Source: an uncultured Collinsella sp.
GTDB taxonomy: Bacteria; Actinomycetota; Coriobacteriia; Coriobacteriales; Coriobacteriaceae
Reading direction: 5' to 3'
Length of the DNA: 64,000 nt
Assembly: GCA_958370785.1 (NCBI GenBank)
Contig: CATXKN010000002.1
Coordinates: forward strand, 124,001 to 188,000
The notes under the pieces were generated by a model. That model worked only from the letters and a program-made list of their open reading frames with translations, had not been told where the DNA came from and did not search any database. This document shows, piece after piece, positions 39,546-48,598 of this stretch (the stretch's first letter is position 1; the number at the start of each line of letters is the position of its first letter). The position numbers and the translations under genes were made by a program.

Positions 39546-41003
39546 ATGTCATTTGCAGTCAGTCTGTCCCTTCTCGGCTTGGTCGCTATCGCGGCCCCGA
39601 TGGTGGCCTCGGTGCTCGTCGCCCTGTTCCCCCGTCCGTACGCCAAGTGGTTCAGCGTTTTGGGTGCCGCCGTCTCGACGGCCTGCACCATCGCCCTCGC
39701 CGCGAATTTCGCTGGCGCCGGCATGCCCGACACGCAGGTCCCCCTGATCTCGTTTGGGCAGACCCTCGTCATGGGATTCACCTTCGATCGCATGAGCACG
39801 CTGCTCGCGCCCGCCTTTGTGGGTATCGGCCTGCTTGTCGTGATCTATTCGATTCCCTATATGAGCGAGAATAACCGTGAGCATCCCGACGCGCCGCGTC
39901 GTCGCTTCTACGCGTACCTCGCGACCTTCATCGGCGCCATGGCCGGCCTCGTGTACAGTTCGACCCTTTTGGGTCAGCTCGTGTTCTTTGAGATCACGGG
40001 TGCGTGCTCTTGGGGTCTCATTAGCTACTACATGACGCCTACGGCCAAGAAGGCCGGCATGAAGGCCCTGATCATCACACATATCGGTGCGCTCGGCCTG
40101 TATCTGGGCGCCGCCATCGTGTTTGCCCACACCGGCACCTTCGCCATTACCGCGATTGCAGGCCTCGACGCCAAGCTTAAGGCCATCGTCCTTTTGCTCG
40201 TGCTGTTTGCGGCCTGGGCCAAGTCCGCACAGGTCCCCATGTACATGTGGCTGCCTTCGGCCATGGAGGCGCCGACGCCTGTTTCGGCCTACCTGCATGG
40301 TGCCTCGATGGTCAAGGTCGGCGTGTGCGTGTTCGCGCGTGCACTCGTCTCTGCAGGCGAGATTCCCGAGATCGTGGGCTGGGTCGCCATTATCGACGCC
40401 ATGGTCACCATGCTCTTTGGTTTCCTTATGTACCTGCCGCAAAAGGACATGAAGCGTCTGCTGGCCTTCTCCACGATCGCCCAGCTCTCCTATGTGTTCT
40501 TTGGTCTGGGCCTTTCGGTCTTTGGCAGCCAGCTGGCCTTTGATGGCGCCGTGTGCCACATCTTTAACCACGCTTTCGCCAAGACGCTGTTCTTCCTGAT
40601 CGCCGGTTCGTTCTCCTTTACGCTCGGCACGCGTATGCTGCCCAAGCTTCGCGGCATCGTAAAGAAGTACCCGATCTCGGGCGTGGGCTTTGGTGTCGCG
40701 GCACTCGCCATTGCCGGCGTGCCGCCCATGAACACGTTCTTCTCGAAGTTCCAGATCATCGCCGGCGGCTTCTCTGTGGGTGCCGGTAACGTCGCGATCC
40801 TGGTGCTCGTGTGCATTATGGTCGCCGAGACCGTCGCCACCTTTGCCTGGTTCCTCAAGTGGATGGGCTATTGCCTGCCCGGCGAGCCGAGCGACGAGGT
40901 CGCCGCGGGAGCTCCGCTTCCCCGTGCGATGGCGTTCGTGTTCATCGTGCTCATCATCATGGTTATCGTCAGCGGCCCGCTTTCGGCCAGCTGGATCGGT
41001 TAG
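39546..41003 (+). CDS. hyfD: Hydrogenase-4 membrane subunit D (antiporter-like)
   Basis: A 485-residue antiporter-like subunit; E. coli HyfD has 479. Recognisable blocks are FEITGACSWGLISYYMTP, KSAQVPMYMWLPSAMEAPTPVSAYLHGASMVKVGVCVFA (conserved Lys and Pro-rich helix) and LLAFSTIAQLSYVFFG. HyfD is absent from the Hyc (hydrogenase-3) complex, so its presence marks the operon as hydrogenase-4 type with extra ion-pump modules. The start follows AGGAGAAGGGAG. Confidence 0.93.
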   Translation: MSFAVSLSLLGLVAIAAPMVASVLVALFPRPYAKWFSVLGAAVSTACTIALAANFAGAGMPDTQVPLISFGQTLVMGFTFDRMSTLLAPAFVGIGLLVVIYSIPYMSENNREHPDAPRRRFYAYLATFIGAMAGLVYSSTLLGQLVFFEITGACSWGLISYYMTPTAKKAGMKALIITHIGALGLYLGAAIVFAHTGTFAITAIAGLDAKLKAIVLLLVLFAAWAKSAQVPMYMWLPSAMEAPTPVSAYLHGASMVKVGVCVFARALVSAGEIPEIVGWVAIIDAMVTMLFGFLMYLPQKDMKRLLAFSTIAQLSYVFFGLGLSVFGSQLAFDGAVCHIFNHAFAKTLFFLIAGSFSFTLGTRMLPKLRGIVKKYPISGVGFGVAALAIAGVPPMNTFFSKFQIIAGGFSVGAGNVAILVLVCIMVAETVATFAWFLKWMGYCLPGEPSDEVAAGAPLPRAMAFVFIVLIIMVIVSGPLSASWIG

Positions 41004-41016
41004 GAGGTAGAACGAC

Positions 41017-41670
41017 ATGGGTTATTCGATCGTCAACATCCTTGGCGGCCTTCTGATCGTCACGTCCACCATGGTGGTTGTCTCCAAGAACATCAAGCAT
41101 GCCATCAGCTGGTATGCGGTGCAGTCGCTGGTGCTCGTGGGGCTTCTCGCCACGCTCGGTGTCACCACCGGTGCGCAGGAGCTGCTTATGTGGGCTGGAT
41201 CTGCCTTTATCACCAAGGTCGTCCTGGTCCCTTATATCCTCAACCGCGCATACAAGAAGATGGGCGAGCCGAGCGACGCATCACTCAAGGCCGGCCTTAA
41301 GCCCGCGTGGGCCATTTGCATCATCGCCGTGGAGGTCGCGATTTGCTTTGCCGTCGTGACGCAGATCAGCCTGCCCACGGCCGAGGTCGCAACGCCTGCG
41401 CTCGCCATTAGCTTCGCTCACTTCTTTGTGGGCCTCACCTGCATCATCTCGCAGCGCAACATCATGAAGCAGATCTTTGGATACTGCCTTATGGAAAACG
41501 GCAGCCATGTGACGCTCGCGCTTTTGGCCCCCACCGCTCCCGAGATCATCGAGATCGGTATCGCCACCGACGCCATCTTTGCCGTCATCATCATGTCCAT
41601 CGTCGTGCGTCGCATTTGGGACGACTCCCACTCGCTCGATTCGCGCGACCTGTCCGAGCTGAGGGGGTAG
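41017..41670 (+). CDS. hyfE: Hydrogenase-4 membrane subunit E (NuoK-like)
   Basis: A 217-residue membrane protein, one residue longer than E. coli HyfE. About six to seven helices; IKHAISWYAVQSLVLVGLLA and RNIMKQIFGYCLMENGSHVTLALLA fit the NuoK-like family with a conserved Glu in a membrane helix. It ends with a polar tail. The start follows AGGAGGTAG. It sits between the two antiporter-like subunits in the complex. Confidence 0.92.
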   Translation: MGYSIVNILGGLLIVTSTMVVVSKNIKHAISWYAVQSLVLVGLLATLGVTTGAQELLMWAGSAFITKVVLVPYILNRAYKKMGEPSDASLKAGLKPAWAICIIAVEVAICFAVVTQISLPTAEVATPALAISFAHFFVGLTCIISQRNIMKQIFGYCLMENGSHVTLALLAPTAPEIIEIGIATDAIFAVIIMSIVVRRIWDDSHSLDSRDLSELRG

Positions 41671-41673
41671 TCC

Positions 41674-43233
41674 ATGGAAACGTTGATTCTCGCCCTGCTC
41701 GCGACTCCTTTGGTGTTCTCGCTGGTCATGGCGTTTTTGCCCAAGAACACGTCCTATAACGTGTTTGCCGGTCTCAACCTGGTCTCCGTCGCAGCCGTCC
41801 TGATGCTGTCGATTATGACGGCCGGTGACGTCCTTATGAGCGGCGACACCGCGAGCGCTCTTGGCCTGTGGTTCCACCTCGATTCGCTGGGCTCCATCTT
41901 TGTGCTGCTCATCGGCTTTATCGGTTTTCTTACGGGGCTGTTCTCGCTGCCCTATGTAAAGGCCGATATCGAGGAGGGCTCCATGCCCGCCGAGCGCGCC
42001 AAGCAGTATTTTGCGCTGTTTAGCCTGTTTGTGTTCACCATGCTGCTCGCGTGCCTGTCCAACAACATGATCCTCACGTGGGCCGCCGTGGAGGCAACCA
42101 CGCTTTCCACCGTGTTCCTCGTGGGTATCTACAAGAACAAGACGGCCCTCGAGGCTTCTTGGAAGTATGCGATGGTCTGCACCGCCGGCGTGGCCTTTGG
42201 CCTGTTCGGTACGCTGCTGATCTACGCCAACGCCGCCGACGTGATTCCCAACGCCCACGAGGCCGCATTCCTGTCGTGCGTGCTGCCGTATGCCGACCAG
42301 TTCGACCCGACGCTCATGCGCCTCGCCTTTGCGTTTATCGTGATCGGCTTTGGCACCAAGGCCGGCCTGTTCCCCATGCACACTTGGCTGCCCGATGCCC
42401 ACTCCCAGGCCCCGAGCCCTGTCTCGGCCCTGCTCTCGGGCGTGCTGCTTAAGTGCGCCATGCTTGTGATCATGCGCTTCTACGGCTTTACTATCCAGGC
42501 CGTGGGCGCCGAGTATCCGCAACTTTTGCTGCTGATCGTCGGCACGCTGTCCATTTTGGTGGCGGCACTTTCGATGTTTCGCCAGGACGACCTCAAGCGC
42601 CGCTTTGCGTACTCGTCTGTGGAGAACGTGGGCGTTATCGCCCTGTGCCTGGGTATCGGTGGCCCGCTGGGTATCGCCGCGGCCCTGCTGCACTGCGTGT
42701 TCCACGGCTTTACCAAGACGCTTGCCTTCTGCGTGTCCGGCAACATCCAGCACGCCTTTGGCACGCGTAGCCTGGCCAAGATCCAGGGCGTCGTCGAGGT
42801 TGCTCCCGCAACCGCCGCGCTCGCCGTCCTGGCGCTGCTCGGTCTTGGTGCCTTCCCGCCCTTTGGCATGTTTATCTCCGAGTTCCTGACTTTTGTCGCC
42901 GGTGTTACCGCCGGTCCCATGTGGCTGGTCGTCGTGGTCGCCCTCGGTCTTACCGTGGCCATCTCCGCGCTCACCCGCATCGCACTCAAGTCGGTATTCG
43001 GCCATGCGCCCCAGGGCATGGGCAAGCATGAGGCCCCGGCGCTCATGCTTATCCCCGAAATCATCCTGGCCGTCATGATCTTGTGGTTTGGCATCGCCAC
43101 CCCGCTGCCTCTCGTGCACGGTGTGGAGACCGCGACCGGCATTGTGCTCGAGCAGAGCACCGAGGAACTTCACGCGACGCCGATGTACCGCGCTGTGTTC
43201 GGTACCGAGACCGCTCAGAGCGAGGTGGAGTAA
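41674..43233 (+). CDS. hyfF: Hydrogenase-4 membrane subunit F (antiporter-like, NuoM/N type)
   Basis: A 519-residue antiporter-like subunit (E. coli HyfF 526). Typical blocks are WAAVEATTLSTVFLVG, GLFPMHTWLPDAHSQAPSPVSALLSGVLLKCAMLVIMR and RRFAYSSVENVGVIALCLG. Together with HyfB and HyfD it gives three antiporter-like modules, which points to a complex able to store energy as an ion gradient. The start codon lies three bases after the hyfE stop, behind GAGGGGG. Confidence 0.93.
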   Translation: METLILALLATPLVFSLVMAFLPKNTSYNVFAGLNLVSVAAVLMLSIMTAGDVLMSGDTASALGLWFHLDSLGSIFVLLIGFIGFLTGLFSLPYVKADIEEGSMPAERAKQYFALFSLFVFTMLLACLSNNMILTWAAVEATTLSTVFLVGIYKNKTALEASWKYAMVCTAGVAFGLFGTLLIYANAADVIPNAHEAAFLSCVLPYADQFDPTLMRLAFAFIVIGFGTKAGLFPMHTWLPDAHSQAPSPVSALLSGVLLKCAMLVIMRFYGFTIQAVGAEYPQLLLLIVGTLSILVAALSMFRQDDLKRRFAYSSVENVGVIALCLGIGGPLGIAAALLHCVFHGFTKTLAFCVSGNIQHAFGTRSLAKIQGVVEVAPATAALAVLALLGLGAFPPFGMFISEFLTFVAGVTAGPMWLVVVVALGLTVAISALTRIALKSVFGHAPQGMGKHEAPALMLIPEIILAVMILWFGIATPLPLVHGVETATGIVLEQSTEELHATPMYRAVFGTETAQSEVE

Positions 43234-43236
43234 CGA

Positions 43237-45009
43237 ATGATTGAAACTGAGAACAAGGTGTATGCCCGTCGCTGCGAGAGCCATGTCGAGGCCCTGCGCC
43301 ACGCCGTTCCGGGCTGCATCGAGAAGGTCGAGTGGCAGTGCGAGGACCAGCTGACGATTACCGTTAAGCAGGACAAGCTGCCCGAGGCCGTCCACTACCT
43401 GTATTACGAGCGCTACGGCTGGATTCCCGTGATCATCGGCAACGACGAGCGCAGTCTGTGCGGTCGCTACGCCGTGTATTACGTCATCTCCATGGAGGGG
43501 GAGGACCCCGGCTGGGTGACTGTGCGCACCGAGGTCGATCCCGCCAAGATGACGTTCCCGTCCGTGACGCCGTTCGTCCCCGCCTGCGTGTGGGGCGAGC
43601 GCGAGCTGCGCGATATGTTTGGCCTGATTCCCGAGGGTCTGCCCGACCGCCGTCGCCTGGTGCTTCCCGACGATTGGCCCAGTGGCCTGTACCCGCTGCG
43701 CAAGGACTCCATGGACTACCGCTTCCGTCCCGCTCCTGCGAGCGACATGGAAAACTACGAGTTCTTGGCCGATACCAAGGGCAAGGAGACCACACTCGTC
43801 CCCATGGGCCCGCTGCACATTACCTCCGACGAGCCCGGCCACTTCCGCCTGTTCGTTGAGGGCGAGACGATCGTCGACGCCGACTACCGTCTGTTCTACG
43901 TGCACCGCGGCATGGAGAAGGTCGCCGAGACGCGCCTGAACTATGACGCCGTGACGTTCCTCGCCGACCGCATCTGCGGCATCTGCGGCTGCGCCCACTC
44001 GGTGGCCTATGCCGAGGCCGTCGAGCGTGCCCAGGGCATCCATGTCCCGCCGCGCGCCCAGTACATCCGCGCCATCATGCTCGAGGTCGAGCGCCTGCAC
44101 TCGCACCTGCTCAACATCGGCCTGGCGTCGCACTACACGGGCTTCGACTCCGGCTTCCAGCAGTTCTTCCGCGTCCGCGAGAAGTCCATGGATCTGGCCG
44201 AGAAGCTCTCCGGTCACCGCAAGACCTACGGCCTCAACGTGATCGGCGGCGTGCGTCGCGACATTTTGGCCGAGCAGAAGCTCTCCACGCTCACGACCAT
44301 TCACCAGCTGCGCTCCGAGGTTCAGGAACTCGTCGACGTCTTGCTCTCCACGCCCAACTTTATTGAGCGTACGAGTGGCATCGGCATCTTGGACCGCAAG
44401 ATCGCACGCGACTTCTCGCCGGTCGGCCCGCTCATGCGTGGCTCGGGCTATGCCCGCGACGTGCGCTTTGACCATCCCTTCGACGGCTACGCCGATCCGG
44501 ACGTCCAAAAGATGCACGCCGCCACGGCCGACACCTGCGATGCCTTCGGCCGTACCGCCGTTCGCATCCAGGAGGTCTACGATTCGATCGACATGATCGA
44601 GACCATGCTCGAGAACTGCCCGTCGGGCCCCATCCTCACCACGGATTGGGAGTACACCCCGCACAAGTACGCCATCGGCGCCACCGAGGCGCCGCGCGGC
44701 GAGGACGTGCACTGGGCCATGCTCGGCAACAACCAGAAGTGCTACCGCTGGCGCGCCAAGGCCGCCACGTACAGCAACTGGCCGGTCCTGCGCTACATGT
44801 TCCGCGGCAACACCGTGGGCGATGCGGCGCTGATCGTCGGCTCGCTCGACCCGTGCTACTCCTGCACCGACCGCGTGACGGTGACCGATGTCGCCGCCAA
44901 GCGCGATCACGTGCTCGACAAGGAGCAGTTCGAGAACGTCTGGCGCGACAAGTCGCCGCTTGCGGGCGAGGGCACCATGGCCGCTCCGCTCGATGAGGAG
45001 GCGCTCTAA
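43237..45009 (+). CDS. hyfG: Hydrogenase-4 large (NiFe) subunit
   Basis: A 590-residue fusion of a NuoC-like N-terminal domain (about 1-160; GERELRDMFGLIPEGLPDRRRLVLPDDW) and a NuoD-like catalytic domain. The NiFe ligands are C247 and C250 (RICGICGCAHS) and C540 and C543 (DPCYSCTDR). About 45 residues follow the last motif and are expected to be cut off by HycI after nickel insertion. It makes H2 from protons on the cytoplasmic side. It does not contain selenocysteine. Confidence 0.95.
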   Translation: MIETENKVYARRCESHVEALRHAVPGCIEKVEWQCEDQLTITVKQDKLPEAVHYLYYERYGWIPVIIGNDERSLCGRYAVYYVISMEGEDPGWVTVRTEVDPAKMTFPSVTPFVPACVWGERELRDMFGLIPEGLPDRRRLVLPDDWPSGLYPLRKDSMDYRFRPAPASDMENYEFLADTKGKETTLVPMGPLHITSDEPGHFRLFVEGETIVDADYRLFYVHRGMEKVAETRLNYDAVTFLADRICGICGCAHSVAYAEAVERAQGIHVPPRAQYIRAIMLEVERLHSHLLNIGLASHYTGFDSGFQQFFRVREKSMDLAEKLSGHRKTYGLNVIGGVRRDILAEQKLSTLTTIHQLRSEVQELVDVLLSTPNFIERTSGIGILDRKIARDFSPVGPLMRGSGYARDVRFDHPFDGYADPDVQKMHAATADTCDAFGRTAVRIQEVYDSIDMIETMLENCPSGPILTTDWEYTPHKYAIGATEAPRGEDVHWAMLGNNQKCYRWRAKAATYSNWPVLRYMFRGNTVGDAALIVGSLDPCYSCTDRVTVTDVAAKRDHVLDKEQFENVWRDKSPLAGEGTMAAPLDEEAL

Positions 45010-45010
45010 T

Positions 45011-45727
45011 ATGCTGAAGCTTTGGAAGGTTAACGCCAAGGCCGGCGACGCGACGGTCAAGTACCCGTTTGCGCCGTTCCACACCAATAAGGACATGCGC
45101 GGCAAGCCCGAGCACAACGCGGAGCTCTGCATCGCCTGCGGTGCCTGCGGCGTGGCGTGCCCGGCCGATGCCATTCGCATGGACACCGACCTTGCGGCCG
45201 ACACCATCACCTGGTCGATCGACTACGGCCGCTGCATCTTTTGCGGCCGCTGCGAGGAAGCCTGCCCCATGGAGGCCATCAAGCTCACCGAGGAGTTTGA
45301 GCTGGCCGTCATGAGCAAGGATGACCTCACCAGCAAGAGCGTCTACACGCTCGAGCACTGCTCGCGTTGCGGCAAGCCGTTCGCCCCGCACAAGGAGATC
45401 GACTACGCCAAGCGCCTGCTGCAAAAGGCCGGCGGCATGGAGGCCGAGCAGGCCGCCCGTACCGTCGGTATGTGCCAGGAGTGCAAGCGTGAGCTCGACG
45501 CCCTGCGCGCCGCTTCGGCCGTAAAGACCGGCAACGCGCACGGTATGGCTGCCAACGAGACGCTTGCGTCCGGCGAGCCCCAGGGCCCCGGCATGGAGTA
45601 TCTGGGCGGCCATGGCGTGAACCCGGAGTATATCGACCGCGAGCTCAACCCCGATGCGCCCGAGATTCCCGCCGGCCCGGCGCCGGTCGAGGGCATCATC
45701 ATGGATTTTGAAACGAAGGAGGAGTAA
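45011..45727 (+). CDS. hyfH: Hydrogenase-4 ferredoxin subunit HyfH
   Basis: A 238-residue NuoI-like subunit with two [4Fe-4S] motifs (CIACGACGVACPADA and CIFCGRCEEACPMEA), then an extra CxxC pair (CSRCGKPF and CQECKRE) suggesting a zinc or third cluster site, as in HycF. The C-terminal extension of about 70 residues is longer than E. coli HyfH (181 residues) and Gly/Pro rich. ATG 45011 is one base after the hyfG stop. Confidence 0.9.
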   Translation: MLKLWKVNAKAGDATVKYPFAPFHTNKDMRGKPEHNAELCIACGACGVACPADAIRMDTDLAADTITWSIDYGRCIFCGRCEEACPMEAIKLTEEFELAVMSKDDLTSKSVYTLEHCSRCGKPFAPHKEIDYAKRLLQKAGGMEAEQAARTVGMCQECKRELDALRAASAVKTGNAHGMAANETLASGEPQGPGMEYLGGHGVNPEYIDRELNPDAPEIPAGPAPVEGIIMDFETKEE

Positions 45728-45729
45728 CC

Positions 45730-46512
45730 ATGGCCGAACCCACGCTTTTGCCCGAGCGGCTCCAGTACCGCCCGACCAAGATCGAGCTCGACGAGAGCAT
45801 CGAGAAGGCCAAGGCGACCCTTCTTAAGAAGATCAAGCGCTCGGTGTACGTCTACCGTGTTGACTGCGGCGGCTGCAATGGCTGCGAGATCGAGATCTTT
45901 GGTTCCATCACGCCCGTCTTCGACGTTGAGCGTTTTGGCATCAAGGTCGTGCCTTCGCCCCGTCACGCCGATGTGCTGCTGTACACCGGTGCCGTGACGC
46001 GTGCCATGCGCATGCCGGCCCTGCGCGCCTTTGAGGCCGCACCCGATCCCAAGATCGTGGTGTCCTATGGCGCGTGCGGCTGCACCGGTGGCATCTTCTA
46101 CGACAACTACTGCGTCTGGGGCGGCACGGACAAGATTCTGCCGGTCGATGTCTACATCCCCGGCTGCCCGCCCAGCCCCGCGCAGACCATCTACGGCTTT
46201 GCCATGGCGCTCGGTCTGCTGGACCAAAAGCTCCATGCCGAGACCACGGTGGAGGTCGCCGGCGAGCAGGCCGATATCCTGCACCCCGGCGTGCCGTACA
46301 AGCTGCGCGTTGCCATCGAGCGCGAGGCTCGCGCCATGAGCGGCTACCGTTACGGCCGCGACCTGGCCAATGAGTTTATGGATACGCTCGAGGGCGCGCC
46401 CAAGGGCGATATCCGCGGTGCCATGGCGCTGCTCATCGACAAGCAGGACGATCCTCGCCGCGTTGAGGTCTACTCGGCGCTGCAGGATCTGGTGCTGGCC
46501 GGAGGTCGCTAG
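45730..46512 (+). CDS. hyfI: Hydrogenase-4 small subunit
   Basis: A 260-residue NuoB-like subunit holding the proximal [4Fe-4S] cluster: VDCGGCNGCEIEIFGS (two Cys), YGACGCTGG and VYIPGCPPSP supply the ligands. It passes electrons from HyfH/HyfA to the NiFe site in HyfG. The start follows AAGGAGGAG in the overlap with the end of hyfH. The next gene begins directly after its stop. Confidence 0.94.
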   Translation: MAEPTLLPERLQYRPTKIELDESIEKAKATLLKKIKRSVYVYRVDCGGCNGCEIEIFGSITPVFDVERFGIKVVPSPRHADVLLYTGAVTRAMRMPALRAFEAAPDPKIVVSYGACGCTGGIFYDNYCVWGGTDKILPVDVYIPGCPPSPAQTIYGFAMALGLLDQKLHAETTVEVAGEQADILHPGVPYKLRVAIEREARAMSGYRYGRDLANEFMDTLEGAPKGDIRGAMALLIDKQDDPRRVEVYSALQDLVLAGGR

Positions 46513-47094
46513 ATGGAGCTCACGGACCGCTCTGGTTACTTTGCGGGCCCCGGCATGCTCGGCGGCTCTTTCGGCGATGCCTCGCGCGCAAGCAACGAGG
46601 CTGCCGAGGGCGTCGCCGACCCCTGCCTGGGCCATGCGCCCGACCAGGTGGTCTTCTATGAGCTCACGCGTAAGTTTGTGGAGACCGAGGAAGACGTTCC
46701 CCAGGAGGCCTGCGACGTGCTGTACTACACGCTCGCCGTGGGCCACCACACCGGCGTGCTCGACTGCTTTGAGCCGCGCCTGTCGGTGCCGGTGGATGTG
46801 TTCTATACGCTTATCGACGCGCTGCCGGAGGGGGAGGCCCGGACTAAGTTTGAGGCCATCCGCTCTTTTGGCGAGTGCCAGCTCGACAAGGCGGCGGTGC
46901 CGTCGCTGCTCGAGGCCTGCGATGCGCTGCTCGACGAGCGCGGTTTTCGCGGGTCGGCCAAGGCCGGCATCTCGGTGTTCGATGACGACTTTGGCCTGCA
47001 TGCCCAGCAGGTCGCGTTTCTGATGAAGTTCCGCGATCTGGTTGAGCGCGTGCGCGATGTGTCGGGCGTGTATCTGACGGGAAGGTTGCAGTAA
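46513..47094 (+). CDS. hyfJ: HycH/HyfJ family formate hydrogenlyase assembly protein
   Basis: A 193-residue protein with the HycH pattern: VVFYELTRKFVETEEDVPQEACDVLYYTLAVGHHTGVLDCF in the middle and a hydrophilic C-terminus. HycH/HyfJ proteins help the large subunit mature and are not part of the final complex. It is somewhat longer than E. coli HyfJ (137). The start immediately follows the hyfI stop; its stop overlaps hycI (TAATG). Confidence 0.85.
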   Translation: MELTDRSGYFAGPGMLGGSFGDASRASNEAAEGVADPCLGHAPDQVVFYELTRKFVETEEDVPQEACDVLYYTLAVGHHTGVLDCFEPRLSVPVDVFYTLIDALPEGEARTKFEAIRSFGECQLDKAAVPSLLEACDALLDERGFRGSAKAGISVFDDDFGLHAQQVAFLMKFRDLVERVRDVSGVYLTGRLQ

Positions 47095-47597
47095 TGGGTC
47101 GCGTTGTGGATGGACGTGTGAACGGCGCCCCGTTTGCGGGCATCGTGCTCACGGCGGGAAGCGTGCTGCGTGCCGACGATGCTGCCGGCCCCGTGCTCTC
47201 CAAAAAGATGGAGGACGCGCCCATTGCCGGTTGGTACACCATCGACGGAGGCCAAACGCCCGAGGACGACATCATCGAGGTCAAGCGCGAGCGTCCGCCG
47301 CGTCTGGTCTTGGTCGATGCTGCCGACATGGCGCTGCCCGTCGGCACCATCCGCTTGCTCGACAAACGCGATGTGGCCCGTAAGTCGATGTTCACCACGC
47401 ATTCGCTCCCTTTGTCGATTCTGATCGAAGAGATTGAGCAATCGTGCGAAGATATCGTCTTCATAGGGATTCAGCCGGGCGATACGGAGTTCTACAACCC
47501 CATGTCCCCGGAGGTCTTTGAGGCCGTCGACGCCGTGTACGACGCCGTGGCCGCCAACGACTTTTCCCACTTTGTCCGTTTGGGACAAGAGCAATAG
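47094..47597 (+). CDS. hycI: Hydrogenase maturation endopeptidase HycI
   Basis: A 167-residue nickel-dependent protease that trims the C-terminus of HyfG. The N-terminal motif is AGSVLRADDAAG, in place of the common GNxLxxDDGxG, keeping the acidic residue; DGGQTPED and TTHSLPLS are also typical of HycI. It begins in the overlap with hyfJ. No hypA-F genes are in this window, so those must be elsewhere. Confidence 0.88.
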   Translation: MGRVVDGRVNGAPFAGIVLTAGSVLRADDAAGPVLSKKMEDAPIAGWYTIDGGQTPEDDIIEVKRERPPRLVLVDAADMALPVGTIRLLDKRDVARKSMFTTHSLPLSILIEEIEQSCEDIVFIGIQPGDTEFYNPMSPEVFEAVDAVYDAVAANDFSHFVRLGQEQ

Positions 47598-47636
47598 GAG
47601 CGCTTGTCCCTGCTGATTAGGAAAGAAGTGATTGAC

Positions 47637-48476
47637 ATGGCAGATTCCAAGGTGGAGTACCCCGCTCCCGATTGCCTGGCGCCCGCCGCGATCGAGGCCA
47701 AGACCGAGGCCGCCGGCGTGACCAAGGCCAACCTGCCGGTCGCAAAGGCCTTTCTGTTGGCAATGTTCGCCGGTGCGTTTATTGCCTTCGGTGGCCTGTT
47801 CTTTACCGTGTTCTTGAGCGACAGCACGCTGGGCTGGGGCGCCCAGCGCGTCGTGGGCGGCCTGTGCTTTTGCCTGGGCCTGGTGCTGGTGCTGGTGTGT
47901 GGCGCCGAGCTGTTTACCGGTAACTCGCTTATGGTCTGCGCGCTCAAGAGCAAAAAGATCACCCTGGTCCAGATGCTCAAGGCTTGGGTCGTCGTATGGG
48001 TCGGTAACTTTGTCGGTGCCCTGTTCATCGTCTTTTTGGTGTACATGGCCGGCATTTACAAGCTCAACGGCGAGGCGGTCGCCAATTCCATGGTGAGCGT
48101 CGCCGCCGGCAAGGTGACGATCGACTGGGTGACGATCTTCTTCCGCGGCATCCTGTGCAACATCTTTGTGTGCCTGGCCGTGTGGATCGGTACCGCTGGC
48201 AAGACCGTGGTCGATAAGGTTGTGGGCATTTTGCTGCCGATCGCTGCCTTTGTGGCCTGCGGTTTTGAGCACTGCGTCGCCAACATGTACTTTTTGCCCA
48301 TGGGTGCCGTAATGCACGCGTGCGGCTATGGCGCCGACGTCGCCGGCGCCGATGCGCTCAACGCTGCGGGCATTGCGTTTAACCTGTCCGCCGCCACGCT
48401 GGGCAACATCGTGGGCGGCGCGGTTCTGGTCGCGCTCGGCTACTGGTTTATCTATGCCAAGAAGTCCGAGGCGTAA
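47637..48476 (+). CDS. focA: Formate channel of the FNT family
   Basis: A 279-residue membrane protein with about six helices. The FNT repeats show as FAGAFIAFGGLFFTV, LVLVLVCGAELFTGNSLMV and NWVGNFVGALFIV-like VVWVGNFVGALFIVFLVYMAG, then CGFEHCVANMYFLPMG. It imports formate for the hydrogenlyase or exports it at high pH, as FocA/FocB do. ATG 47637 follows GGAAAG. Last gene of the operon, before a strong terminator. Confidence 0.93.
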   Translation: MADSKVEYPAPDCLAPAAIEAKTEAAGVTKANLPVAKAFLLAMFAGAFIAFGGLFFTVFLSDSTLGWGAQRVVGGLCFCLGLVLVLVCGAELFTGNSLMVCALKSKKITLVQMLKAWVVVWVGNFVGALFIVFLVYMAGIYKLNGEAVANSMVSVAAGKVTIDWVTIFFRGILCNIFVCLAVWIGTAGKTVVDKVVGILLPIAAFVACGFEHCVANMYFLPMGAVMHACGYGADVAGADALNAAGIAFNLSAATLGNIVGGAVLVALGYWFIYAKKSEA

Positions 48477-48498
48477 GGTACCGTCTGTTAGACGTTGG

Positions 48499-48534
48499 GC
48501 CTCCCGCGGGGCGTTGCCGTGCGGGAGGCTTTTT
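48499..48534 (+). terminator. Terminator of the formate hydrogenlyase operon
   Basis: GCCTCCCGC and GCGGGAGGC pair around a 13-nt loop and TTTTT follows. Confidence 0.93.
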
Positions 48535-48598
48535 GGACTTTGGGCTCGTTTCCGGGCTGTTGGCCTGTAGTGTTTGACTTGTGAAAGGGGTATTCGAG

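Noticed and set aside
41281..45210. Very long open frame (1309 codons) on the minus strand across hyfE-hyfG
   Set aside because: It mirrors well-supported hydrogenase genes on the plus strand. High GC and strong codon bias leave the opposite frame open; the translation has no motif and low-complexity composition.
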